Assembly (NCBI GenBank): GCA_000435055.1
Contig: FR879693.1
Location: 23,801 to 63,566, forward strand
Source: Clostridium sp. CAG:138
GTDB taxonomy: Bacteria; Bacillota; Clostridia; Christensenellales; CAG-138
Direction of reading: 5' to 3'
Length of the DNA stretch: 39,766 bases
The position numbers and the translations under genes are program-made. This document shows positions 1 through 7,529 of this stretch, in pieces (the stretch's first letter is position 1; the number at the start of each line of letters is the position of its first letter). The notes under the pieces are model-generated. The model saw only the letters and a list, made by a program, of their open reading frames with translations, did no database searches and was not told the DNA's origin.

Positions 1-2
1 TG

Positions 3-980
3 GTGGCGGTCATGCTGCCGCCGATGGCGATTTTTTTCCCGCTTTTCACGCTGTTGGAGGACCTCGGAGTGCTTCCGCGGATTGCGTTTAACCTTGATAA
101 GGGGTTTGCGCGCTGCAATGCCTGCGGCAAACAGGCTTTGACAATGTGCATGGGCTTCGGCTGCAATGCGGCGGGTGTTGTCGGGTGCAGAATCATTTCG
201 GGGAAAAGGGAAAGGTTGATTGCGATCCTGACGAATTCGTTTGTGCCCTGCAACGGACGGTTTCCGATGCTTATCGCGTTGATTTCGCTTTTTCTTGCAG
301 GCAACAGCGGCGGATCCGCAGCAGGTTCGCTCACGGCGGCGGGTGTGCTTGCGCTTGTTGTTGTTTTTTCGGCTGCGGCAACGCTTGCGGTGTCGTTCAT
401 CCTTTCAAAAACCCTGCTTCGCGGCGAAAGCTCCGCATTTACGCTTGAACTGCCGCCTTACCGCGTGCCGCGAATAGGGCAGGTCATTGTGCGGAGCGTG
501 CTGGACAGAACACTGCATGTTCTCGGGCGCGCGGCAGCCGTTGCGGCTCCGTGGGGACTTGCGGTGTATGCGCTTGCAAATATCAGCGCGGGCGGGGAAA
601 CGCTGCTTTCGTGGTTTTGCTCATGGCTTGATCCCGCGGCAAGGCTTATCGGGCTGGACGGGGTGATACTTGCGGCATTCATTTTGGGGCTGCCCGCAAA
701 CGAGCTTGTGATTCCGATAATGCTGATGGCATACACCTCAGGGAGCTGCCTTACGGAAATAAGCTCATATGCCGCCCTTTCGGAAGTGCTTTCGGGCAAC
801 GGGTGGACGGCGATGACGGCTGTTTCCGCCGTGCTGTTCACTTTGATGCACTCGCCGTGCAGCACAACACTGCTGACGATAAAGAAGGAAACGGGGAGTA
901 TCGGCTGGACTGCGGCGGCGGCGGTCATACCGACGGCAGCGGGAATCGGGCTGCTTGCGGTGCTGAACTGCATTTTCTGA
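3..980 (+). CDS. feoB: Ferrous iron transport protein B, C-terminal part (5' end outside window)
   Basis: FeoB is the membrane protein that imports Fe2+, with an N-terminal G domain and a C-terminal channel. Only the last 325 residues, the channel part, are in the window, so the reading frame is open at the left edge and the G domain is missing here. Visible hallmarks are the first gate region with GFGCN followed by a Cys-Arg pair and RERLIAILTNSFVPCNGRFP, and the second half with LPANELVIP and MHSPCSTTLLTIKKETGS. In between lie several hydrophobic helices. The Cys-rich GCN/PCN form of the gates is the one I associate with clostridial FeoB. A terminator-like hairpin follows at 1045-1091. The family assignment is secure; the start is outside the window. 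Confidence 0.95.
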   Translation: MAVMLPPMAIFFPLFTLLEDLGVLPRIAFNLDKGFARCNACGKQALTMCMGFGCNAAGVVGCRIISGKRERLIAILTNSFVPCNGRFPMLIALISLFLAGNSGGSAAGSLTAAGVLALVVVFSAAATLAVSFILSKTLLRGESSAFTLELPPYRVPRIGQVIVRSVLDRTLHVLGRAAAVAAPWGLAVYALANISAGGETLLSWFCSWLDPAARLIGLDGVILAAFILGLPANELVIPIMLMAYTSGSCLTEISSYAALSEVLSGNGWTAMTAVSAVLFTLMHSPCSTTLLTIKKETGSIGWTAAAAVIPTAAGIGLLAVLNCIF

Positions 981-1044
981 TGAGGATGCCTGCACGATTC
1001 GAAATGCTCCAAATGATAATTTTGTAAAAAACGAAAAACTGTTA

Positions 1045-1091
1045 TTCCCGGGAAACTGTCTTTAAACGGTGCTTTCCGGGAAAACATTTTT
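1045..1091 (+). terminator. Probable terminator after feoB
   Basis: Arms TTCCCGG(G)AAA at 1045-1055 and TTTCCGGGAA at 1073-1082 pair with one bulged G, and AACATTTTT follows. The loop is 17 bases, so this is an imperfect but plausible intrinsic terminator for the feo transcript. Confidence 0.5.
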
Positions 1092-1134
1092 AAGTGCGAA
1101 CCGCCGAGGGGAGAATGTTTATTATATTCGGTAT

Positions 1135-1163
1135 TTGAATTCTGCTGCGGAATAAGGTATAAT
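1135..1163 (+). promoter_or_regulatory. SigA-type promoter for the DUF975 gene
   Basis: A -35 box TTGAAT at 1135-1140 and a perfect -10 box TATAAT at 1158-1163 are separated by 17 bases. The leader to the start codon at 1326 is about 155 bases. Confidence 0.7.
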
Positions 1164-1325
1164 GAATTCAAGAAGACTCCGATTGAAGGCTGTTTCGGCG
1201 AAAAAACACCGTAAATTCAACTTTTTTGGCGAAAGCGAATTGCCCGGAGCGTTCCCGAATGCAGCTGAAAAACATCGACGGTGTTTCGGAAGCTGTTTCT
1301 GCGGAAAACCGAAAGGAGCGCGCAA

Positions 1326-2105
1326 ATGAAATGGGATAAAATCGCCGGTGTGCGGCGGGAATTGAAGAAGATGGCCAGGGAAGCGATGGGAAGGGAGTAT
1401 ATTTTCAGCGTGACTTTTGCCTGCATGATGAACCTGATCCCGTGGATGGTTCACAAATTTCTGGGCAGCCATTGGGCGGTCGGCATCATTTCTTCAACGA
1501 TACGCCGCTGCGGGTTTGCGGGGCTGTCGATTCCTCTGCTGTGCTTTTCGCTGCGGATAATTCTTCGAAACATGCTCATAGTGCTGCCGATAAGCATATT
1601 TGTTCAACAGAATATGAGAGTGGGTGCACAGGACAGCCTGTATCAGATTTTTTGGGCCGAAGAGATTAGGCCGCTCGATTTTATCAGGTTCGGATTTCGG
1701 AGATATTGGCATAACTTCAGCGGAATGATGATGGTGAATATTCGCGTTTTTCTCTGGTCGCTGCTTTTCATCGTTCCGGGAATCATAAAGCATTACGAAT
1801 ATTGGCTCACGCCGTACCTGCTGGTTGAAAATCCCGAGCTCACGCCGAAGGACGCAATGGAGTTTTCCGCCCGTTTGACCAAAGGCTATAAATGGGATCT
1901 GTTTTTGTTCGATTTAAGCTTCTGGTACTGGCATCTTTTGGGGCTGTTGACTTTCGGCATTGCGCGGGTGCTGTTCGTGCAGCCGTATTATTACCTTGCA
2001 AAATCCGGTTGGCATATTTATCTTTTCAGAATGGCGGACGAGCTTTCGGATGCCGATATCAACGCATACAGGGCGCAAAATGCCGAACGGAACGGCAAAC
2101 GGTAA
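1326..2105 (+). CDS. DUF975 family integral membrane protein
   Basis: Predicted 259-residue membrane protein of the DUF975 family, whose function is unknown. The start is set at the ATG at 1326 because GAAAGGAGC lies just upstream; an earlier in-frame ATG at 1281 has no such site. The N-terminus is basic (MKWDKIAGVRRELKK) and includes the AREAMG-like segment typical of the family. Hydrophobic stretches follow (SIPLLCFSLRIILRN, VFLWSLLFIVPGIIKHYEYW, YWHLLGLLTFGIARVLF). The PGIIKHYEYWLTPYLLVENP region, ending in a segment where the membrane protein turns back to the cytoplasm, is the most recognisable family signature. It has its own promoter and appears monocistronic. No clear terminator separates it from the following riboswitch promoter. 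Confidence 0.85.
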   Translation: MKWDKIAGVRRELKKMAREAMGREYIFSVTFACMMNLIPWMVHKFLGSHWAVGIISSTIRRCGFAGLSIPLLCFSLRIILRNMLIVLPISIFVQQNMRVGAQDSLYQIFWAEEIRPLDFIRFGFRRYWHNFSGMMMVNIRVFLWSLLFIVPGIIKHYEYWLTPYLLVENPELTPKDAMEFSARLTKGYKWDLFLFDLSFWYWHLLGLLTFGIARVLFVQPYYYLAKSGWHIYLFRMADELSDADINAYRAQNAERNGKR

Positions 2106-2220
2106 ACAACTCCGAATTTCGAATGCGGAATAAAGCATGAGAATGCGGACGGTGATAATGCCACCCGATTGTCCCGAGAATATCAGAGGACGGCCGGACT
2201 GTATATTTCATGTATGCGGC

Positions 2221-2249
2221 TTGACTGCAATGCATTGACATGATAAAAT
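2221..2249 (+). promoter_or_regulatory. SigA-type promoter upstream of the riboswitch
   Basis: TTGACT at 2221-2226 and TAAAAT at 2244-2249 with a 17-base spacer. Transcription would begin near 2256, just ahead of the aptamer at 2282, which supports both calls. Confidence 0.6.
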
Positions 2250-2281
2250 ATTTAATCAGAACCGAATACTGCAATCAGCGA

Positions 2282-2453
2282 ATGAGGGAGTAGTTTCACG
2301 GGACGCAGGTTCCGCGGCACGCATCAACAACACTGACGCAGCGCACGGAAGTGCAGCCGCGTTTGGTGCGGGCGTTACCCCGATGACGGGAATTTCAAAG
2401 GCTTCGGCTGACATGAATATTTCGTTTAACGTCACATAACAAGCAAGACTCAT
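2282..2453 (+). promoter_or_regulatory. yybP-ykoY family (Mn2+) riboswitch aptamer
   Basis: The two conserved halves of the yybP-ykoY metal-sensing loop are present in order. The 5' half GGAGTAG is at 2287-2293 and the 3' half AGCAAGA at 2442-2448. They are framed by a closing helix ATGAG (2282-2286) with CTCAT (2449-2453). A GGCTTCGGCTGACAT segment at 2399-2413 resembles the P3/P4 side of known Mn2+ aptamers. About 150 bases lie between the loop halves, longer than in the compact members, so the P2/P3 arms would be extended. Known members bind Mn2+ and commonly control P-type ATPases and other metal exporters, which matches the gene downstream. The match is by motif and helix only; I could not run a covariance model. 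Confidence 0.78.
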
Positions 2454-2508
2454 GCAGCACCGAAAGACCACAGGTTTGTTTTCGTGTGCGGCAGGGAGTC
2501 TGTTTTTT
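2446..2508 (+). terminator. Riboswitch-controlled terminator (expression platform)
   Basis: The 5' arm at 2446-2460 (AGACTC, TGC, GCAC) pairs with the 3' arm at 2486-2501 (GTGC, GCA, GAGTCT), with small internal loops. TTTTTT follows at 2503-2508. The 5' arm reuses the bases AGA-CTCAT that form the aptamer loop and closing helix. The two folds therefore exclude each other, as expected for an ON switch in which the ligand blocks termination. Confidence 0.7.
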
Positions 2509-2618
2509 ATGGATTTGCGTAACTCAAAGGTTTTTCGCTTTGCGGACGGTTGAACGCCGTATAAAAAGGCAGAATAACAAAACAGGCGAACGGTGTGGAA
2601 AGGGAATTGAAACAAATA

Positions 2619-5273
2619 ATGAGGTACTACTACGAAGACAAAGAGCGCGTTTTGCAGTCACTCGACTCGTGCGGGCAGGGGCTTTCCGATGCGGAAGCGG
2701 CAGCAAGGCTTGAACGGAACGGCAGAAACAAGCTGAAAGAAGCAAAGAAGGAATCCCTGCTTTCGCGTTTTTTCAATCAGCTCAAGGACCCGATGATAAT
2801 AATTCTTATCGCGGCGGCAATTGTTTCCGGCGTTGTTTCGGTTGTTGAAAAGGAAAGTTTTTCGGACACGATAATAATTATTGCGGTCGTTTTGCTGAAC
2901 GCTGTCCTCGGTGTTTATCAGGAGAGCAAAGCGGAAAAAGCGATCGAGGCATTGCAGGCGATGTCCTCGGCAACAAGCAGAGTTCTGCGCGGGGGCATGG
3001 TTCGCCTTGTCAAGAGCGAAGAACTTGTTGTCGGAGATGTTGTGCTGCTTGAGGCGGGCGACGCGGTGCCGGCGGATGCGAGAGTTATCGAATGCGCAAG
3101 CCTGCAGGCGGAGGAAGCCGCATTGACGGGAGAAAGCGTTCCCGTCAACAAACAGGTTGAAACCATTGAGGATCTGACCGGCAAAGAATGTCCGCTCGGA
3201 GATCGCGTGAACATGGTCTATATGGGTTCAACCATCGTGTACGGCAGGGGCTATGCCGTTATCACCGCAACGGGCATGGATACCGAAATGGGCAAGATCG
3301 CGGATGCACTCACAAAAGCGGAGAGCGGACAAACGCCTTTGCAGATTAAACTCGGCCAGCTCAGCCGAATTTTGACGTATATTGTCATCGGCATATGCAT
3401 CTTTATGTTCGGCTTCAGCCTTTTGACGGCAAAAAGCGGCATCACGCCCGAACTTGTTCTGAACACATTCATGGTTGCGGTCAGCCTTGCGGTTGCCGCA
3501 ATTCCGGAAGGGCTTGCAACCGTTGTTACAATTTCGCTTTCGATCGGCGTTACGAAAATGAGCAGGCGCAATGCCGTCATAAGGAAGCTTACAGCCGTTG
3601 AAACTCTCGGCTGTGCGCAGGTTATCTGCTCCGACAAAACAGGCACGCTGACCCAGAACCGAATGACGGTTGTGCGCACCGCGGGCCGTGACGAAAAGCT
3701 GCTTGCAACGGCGATGTCGCTCTGTTCCGATGCGGAACCCGACGAAACGGAGAAAGCGGTCGGCGAACCGACGGAATGTGCGCTTGTGAATTTTGCAACC
3801 GCACTCGGACTGAAAAAACCTGCTTTGAAGGCGGAATACCCCCGCATTGCGGAAGCTCCGTTCGACAGCATGAGAAAGCTTATGACCACCGTTCACAACC
3901 ATAACGGGGAAATAATCCAATTCACAAAGGGTGCGCCGGATGAATTGCTCAAACGCTGCACGGGTTATTTCGACGGCAGCAAAGTCGTGCCGATGACGGA
4001 TGCGCTGCGCCGCGAAATACTTGCGGAGAACAAATCCATGGCGGATGATGCACTGCGTGCACTCGCTGCGGCAATGCGGACATGGGACGAAAAGCCCGCG
4101 ATCACAACGCCGGAGTATCTCGAACAAAATCTTACATACATCGGAATTACCGGCATGATAGACCCGGTTCGCCCGGAAGCGATAGCGGCCGTCAAAGAAT
4201 GCCGCGAGGCGGGGATCCGTCCCATCATGATAACCGGCGACCACCGTGATACGGCGGTTGCAATTGCAAAACAGCTCGGAATCATTTCCGATGCCTCCGA
4301 ATCGCTGACGGGCGCGGAGCTGAACGAAATGTCCGATGATGAGCTTTACAATAATATTGACAGGTATTCGGTGTATGCCCGCGTGCAGCCCGAACACAAG
4401 GTGCGCATTGTCAAGGCATGGCAGCGCAGAGGCAAAGTTACCGCAATGACCGGCGACGGCGTGAACGATGCAGCTTCCATCAAAACAGCCGATATCGGCG
4501 TGGGCATGGGCATCACGGGCACGGATGTCACAAAAAATGTTGCCGATATGGTACTTGCGGACGATAATTTTGCAACCATCGTTTCCGCCGTTGAAGAGGG
4601 CAGGCGCATTTACGACAACATCCGCAAGGCGATTCAGTTCCTGCTTGCTTCCAATGCGAGTGAGGTGCTGAGCATCTTTACGGCAACGCTCTTGGGCTTC
4701 ACGATACTTGAACCCGTGCATCTGCTTTGGATAAACCTTATCACGGACTGCTTCCCTGCGCTTTCGCTTGCAATGGAACGTGAGGATGATGACATTATGC
4801 GGCGTCCTCCCCGCAATCCGAAAGAAGGCATATTCGCAAACGGCATGGGGTTTGAAGTTGCCTATCAGGGCGTTATGCTGGCTGCAATAACCGTTGCGGC
4901 ATACTGCATCGGGCATTTCCGTGACCTCGGCACATGGAACGTTATCGGCAGCGCGGCAAGTCCGCACGGCATGACCATGGCGTTTTTAACGATGAATCTT
5001 GCGGAGATTTTCCACAGCTTCAACATGCGTACCCAACACGGCAGCATATTTGCCAAAAAGGGACAGAACATGTGGCTTTGGGGCTCGTTTGCGCTTGCGC
5101 TGCTGCTCACGAGTGCGGTTGTTTTCATCGATCCGATAGCGGAAGTGTTCAGCCTTGCAACGGACTTCGGCTTTGATGAATTCGTTATCGCGTTCGCACT
5201 TGCATTGTCAACAATCGTAATTGTTGAGATCGTAAAGTGCTTCCAGCGCATGTATTATAAAAACAAAAGATAA
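2619..5273 (+). CDS. P-type cation ATPase (Ca2+ or Mn2+ exporter, type II)
   Basis: An 884-residue P2-type ATPase that should pump Ca2+ or Mn2+ out across the cytoplasmic membrane. All core motifs are present: TGES of the actuator domain near residue 170, PEGL in membrane helix 4 near 296, the phosphorylated Asp in DKTGT near 339, KGAPDE of the nucleotide-binding domain, and TGDGVNDA near 611. Ten hydrophobic helices are laid out as in LMCA1/YloB-type pumps. Length is normal for the family. The ATG at 2619 is preferred over the in-frame GTG at 2595: AAAGGGA lies before the ATG, while the GTG has no ribosome site. The Mn2+ riboswitch in the leader favours Mn2+ as a physiological substrate, as for the lactococcal YoaB pump; this is inference. 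Two tandem terminators follow. Confidence 0.93.
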   Translation: MRYYYEDKERVLQSLDSCGQGLSDAEAAARLERNGRNKLKEAKKESLLSRFFNQLKDPMIIILIAAAIVSGVVSVVEKESFSDTIIIIAVVLLNAVLGVYQESKAEKAIEALQAMSSATSRVLRGGMVRLVKSEELVVGDVVLLEAGDAVPADARVIECASLQAEEAALTGESVPVNKQVETIEDLTGKECPLGDRVNMVYMGSTIVYGRGYAVITATGMDTEMGKIADALTKAESGQTPLQIKLGQLSRILTYIVIGICIFMFGFSLLTAKSGITPELVLNTFMVAVSLAVAAIPEGLATVVTISLSIGVTKMSRRNAVIRKLTAVETLGCAQVICSDKTGTLTQNRMTVVRTAGRDEKLLATAMSLCSDAEPDETEKAVGEPTECALVNFATALGLKKPALKAEYPRIAEAPFDSMRKLMTTVHNHNGEIIQFTKGAPDELLKRCTGYFDGSKVVPMTDALRREILAENKSMADDALRALAAAMRTWDEKPAITTPEYLEQNLTYIGITGMIDPVRPEAIAAVKECREAGIRPIMITGDHRDTAVAIAKQLGIISDASESLTGAELNEMSDDELYNNIDRYSVYARVQPEHKVRIVKAWQRRGKVTAMTGDGVNDAASIKTADIGVGMGITGTDVTKNVADMVLADDNFATIVSAVEEGRRIYDNIRKAIQFLLASNASEVLSIFTATLLGFTILEPVHLLWINLITDCFPALSLAMEREDDDIMRRPPRNPKEGIFANGMGFEVAYQGVMLAAITVAAYCIGHFRDLGTWNVIGSAASPHGMTMAFLTMNLAEIFHSFNMRTQHGSIFAKKGQNMWLWGSFALALLLTSAVVFIDPIAEVFSLATDFGFDEFVIAFALALSTIVIVEIVKCFQRMYYKNKR

Positions 5274-5320
5274 ACATAAATACAGAGCACACTCCGCATG
5301 ACGGAGGTGCGCAGAACGAA

Positions 5321-5350
5321 GAGCCCGATCCGCACGGATGGGGCTCTTTC
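5321..5350 (+). terminator. Terminator after the P-type ATPase, copy 1
   Basis: GAGCCC(G)ATCC and GGAT(G)GGGCTC form a strong hairpin around the loop GCAC, followed by TTTC. The hairpin core is repeated at 5386-5414. Confidence 0.75.
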
Positions 5351-5385
5351 TTGTGTCCGATGATGCCTATTCGATTACGGGTCAG

Positions 5386-5414
5386 GCCCGATCCGCACGG
5401 ATGGGGCTCTTTCT
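5386..5414 (+). terminator. Terminator after the P-type ATPase, copy 2 (direct repeat)
   Basis: A 29-base exact repeat of 5323-5351, again forming a GC-rich hairpin (GCCC, ATCC, GCAC loop) followed by TTTCT. The two copies are 63 bases apart, giving tandem termination sites. The rest of the gap to 5544 holds three short direct repeats of AATTCCT near 5503-5527 and a run of Cs, with no gene. Confidence 0.65.
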
Positions 5415-5544
5415 AATTGACGGCATGAGCGGCACGGTACCTCCGCAGCTTCACGGTTCCCCTCCCCTTTCAGGGGAGACAAACATTTTCAATTTTAAAT
5501 TGCCAATTCCTAATTCCTAATTCCTAACCCCCCCCGCCCTCGTC

Positions 5545-5577
5545 AAAAAGGACCCGACCCTTTTTCGGATCGAGCCC
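5545..5577 (-). terminator. Terminator of the xxxLxxG / MMPL operon
   Basis: On the minus strand GGGCTCGATCC pairs with GGGTCGGGTCC (three G-U pairs) around the loop GAAAAA, and TTTTT follows directly. It lies 47 bases beyond the stop codon of the minus-strand gene. Confidence 0.75.
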
Positions 5578-5623
5578 TTCTGCCGAAAGTCATTTATTTA
5601 TTTGGGAGAGCATCCGTTCGGCT

Positions 5624-7384
5624 TCAGCCGATACTCTCGGTGCGATAAATGAATTTTACATTCCCGTCCGTACCTTCCGCAAGGCCGGAGAAAGATTTGT
5701 ATTCTTTGGAAACATCCGCCGTTGCGCGGAGCCGCGCAGCAAGGGAGGATACATCGCCGTTCACGGCATCGATAAGCTTTTGGATACCTTTTTCGTTCAG
5801 CTCGTTCAGCCCATCGTTGAGCTGCATTGCGCCGTCGCGGAGCTGTGAAACGCCGTCGGAAAGAGCGGGAATGCCGTTCTTGAGTTCCAAAATGCCGTCG
5901 TAAAGCGAACCTGCACCGGTGCTGAGTGCGCCTGTGCCGTCACGGAGCTGAGCTGCGCCCGCTGCGAGATTATCCGCGCCCTGCTTTGCACTGCCGACGC
6001 CTGCGGTGTAGCTTTGCAGGCCGGTATAGAAAGCGTTATAGCTGTCCAGCTGCGCCTTAAGCTGCTCTATCGCGGGAGCATTGCCGCCGAGCTGTGCAAT
6101 GACGGCATTCAGAACCTGCGCATAGTTTTCAATTGTCAGCGCGGGGATATCAAGCCCTGCGGCCGCAAGCTGTGCATTTGCATTGGCAAGCATCGAATTG
6201 AAAATCTGTTCCGCGCCGTTGTTAAGGCTTGCGCTGCCGGAATCGATTTGCGCAAGTCCTGCCGCAAGCGCATCCGCACCGCCGCAAAGACTTTCCGCGC
6301 CCTGAGCTGCGCTTTGCGCACCTGCCTTAAGCTGGGCTGCACCTTCGGCAAGTGCATCAATGCCCGCTGCAAGTTCGTCCGATTTCTCAAGAAGGGTGCA
6401 TAATCCGTCGTAAAGTGCCGACGATCCGTCCGTAAGTGCGGTCATCGAATCGGACAACTCGGTCATGGAAGATTTTAGACTGTCAATATCATCGAATTTT
6501 GATGAATCAATGTTGTTGAAAAGTTCGTTTGCCGCAATCGTGACGGTGTTGGTGAGCTTGAAATTCTTTGCATCGGCAGTGATTTCGACATAATTCGGAA
6601 TTTTGAGCTTTTCGCTGTCGATACCGAGATTCTCCTGAAGGCCGGGGAATGCAAGCCCTGCGGCAATTATCCTGTCGCCGTCGTTAACAAGCTTTCCGTT
6701 TGAAACTTCAACGTTTGAAAAAACATCTCCGTCAAGCAGAACGCCGGTCAGCATTGCAAAAGGAACGTGAATATCTTCCTTTTTGCCGTCGATTTCAACG
6801 GTTTCGGAACATTTGTTTATGTAGTCGAAACGAATTTTTACCCTGCCGCTTTTGCCCGCAAGCTCTTCCGCCGAAACGGGAACGCCGTCCAGGCTGAAGG
6901 AAACGCTGACAGAAACGGGGAGTTCACTGTCGGTTGTGCCTTGACAATAGATATCATTGCCCTTTGCATCCCACACGCGCAGTCCCGCTTCGTTCACGGT
7001 ATAGGTTTCATCGCCTTTAACGTTTTCGACGCTGCCGAGAGTTGAACTGTCGGTAAGAGTGTCGCTTCCGAGCGGGTTATGAATCCAATCGCTGACGATG
7101 ATTTTATGAACTTCACCGGAGGCGGAAGCAAAAACGTAAACGGTTTCGGTCTTGCTGTTCTGTTCGTATGCGTCCGAAAGAGGGCTGCCGGTTGAGGCGG
7201 ACGGGGCGGTTGCGGCGAGCATGTCTGAATTGAGGCTGTTCAAGCCGGCAGTGCCGTTCGATGCGGCGGCAGTGCCGAAGTTTTTTTCGTTCGGAACGGC
7301 AGCGTGAGCCGCAATTCCGATGCTGCCTGCAAGCAGGAGCGTACAAAGCGTGATGCAAAGCGGTTTTTTAATATTCCTTTTCAT
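5624..7384 (-). CDS. Secreted protein with xxxLxxG heptad repeats, partner of the MMPL transporter
   Basis: A 586-residue exported protein. The N-terminus is a signal peptide (KRNIKKPLCITLCTLLLAG, likely cut after AHA near residue 28). Residues from about 300 carry many seven-residue repeats of the xxxLxxG type, for example LYDGILELKNG and LSDGVSQLRDG, which are expected to form long helical coils. Residues 85-295 look like a beta-rich domain that I do not recognise. No C-terminal membrane segment is seen, so the protein is either released or held through partners. The gene lies 145 bases behind the MMPL transporter on the same strand. Proteins with these repeats are often found beside MMPL or YhgE-like membrane proteins in Firmicutes; the exact role is unknown. 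The ribosome site CGGAGA sits at a usual distance from the ATG. Confidence 0.8.
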   Translation of the reverse strand: MKRNIKKPLCITLCTLLLAGSIGIAAHAAVPNEKNFGTAAASNGTAGLNSLNSDMLAATAPSASTGSPLSDAYEQNSKTETVYVFASASGEVHKIIVSDWIHNPLGSDTLTDSSTLGSVENVKGDETYTVNEAGLRVWDAKGNDIYCQGTTDSELPVSVSVSFSLDGVPVSAEELAGKSGRVKIRFDYINKCSETVEIDGKKEDIHVPFAMLTGVLLDGDVFSNVEVSNGKLVNDGDRIIAAGLAFPGLQENLGIDSEKLKIPNYVEITADAKNFKLTNTVTIAANELFNNIDSSKFDDIDSLKSSMTELSDSMTALTDGSSALYDGLCTLLEKSDELAAGIDALAEGAAQLKAGAQSAAQGAESLCGGADALAAGLAQIDSGSASLNNGAEQIFNSMLANANAQLAAAGLDIPALTIENYAQVLNAVIAQLGGNAPAIEQLKAQLDSYNAFYTGLQSYTAGVGSAKQGADNLAAGAAQLRDGTGALSTGAGSLYDGILELKNGIPALSDGVSQLRDGAMQLNDGLNELNEKGIQKLIDAVNGDVSSLAARLRATADVSKEYKSFSGLAEGTDGNVKFIYRTESIG

Positions 7385-7529
7385 TGTATTAATTCTCCGA
7401 AAAATTTAATTTGATATTTGCCGTGCAGCCGGACCTTCCGGAAATCGGTGCCCGACTTTGCGGGAGAGTTCTCCGGAAAGGTTCCGGGTGCGGACAGCGT
7501 TCGGCACTCGGCCGGTGTTATCGCGGCAT

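Noticed and set aside
2239..2439. Protein-like plus-strand stretch in the riboswitch region
   Set aside because: The composition looks coding but there is no start codon, and the aptamer explains the conservation-like pattern.
2256..2615. Minus-strand open frame of 119 codons in front of the P-type ATPase
   Set aside because: It covers the riboswitch and its terminator and is better explained by structured RNA on the plus strand.
3228..4967. Long open frame opposite the P-type ATPase
   Set aside because: The product is rich in Cys, Arg and His with no motif, and the plus strand encodes every P-type ATPase motif.
5338..5520. 60-codon open frame in the gap after the P-type ATPase
   Set aside because: It consists of the two terminator repeats (MGLFLV and MGLFLI repeated) and simple sequence.
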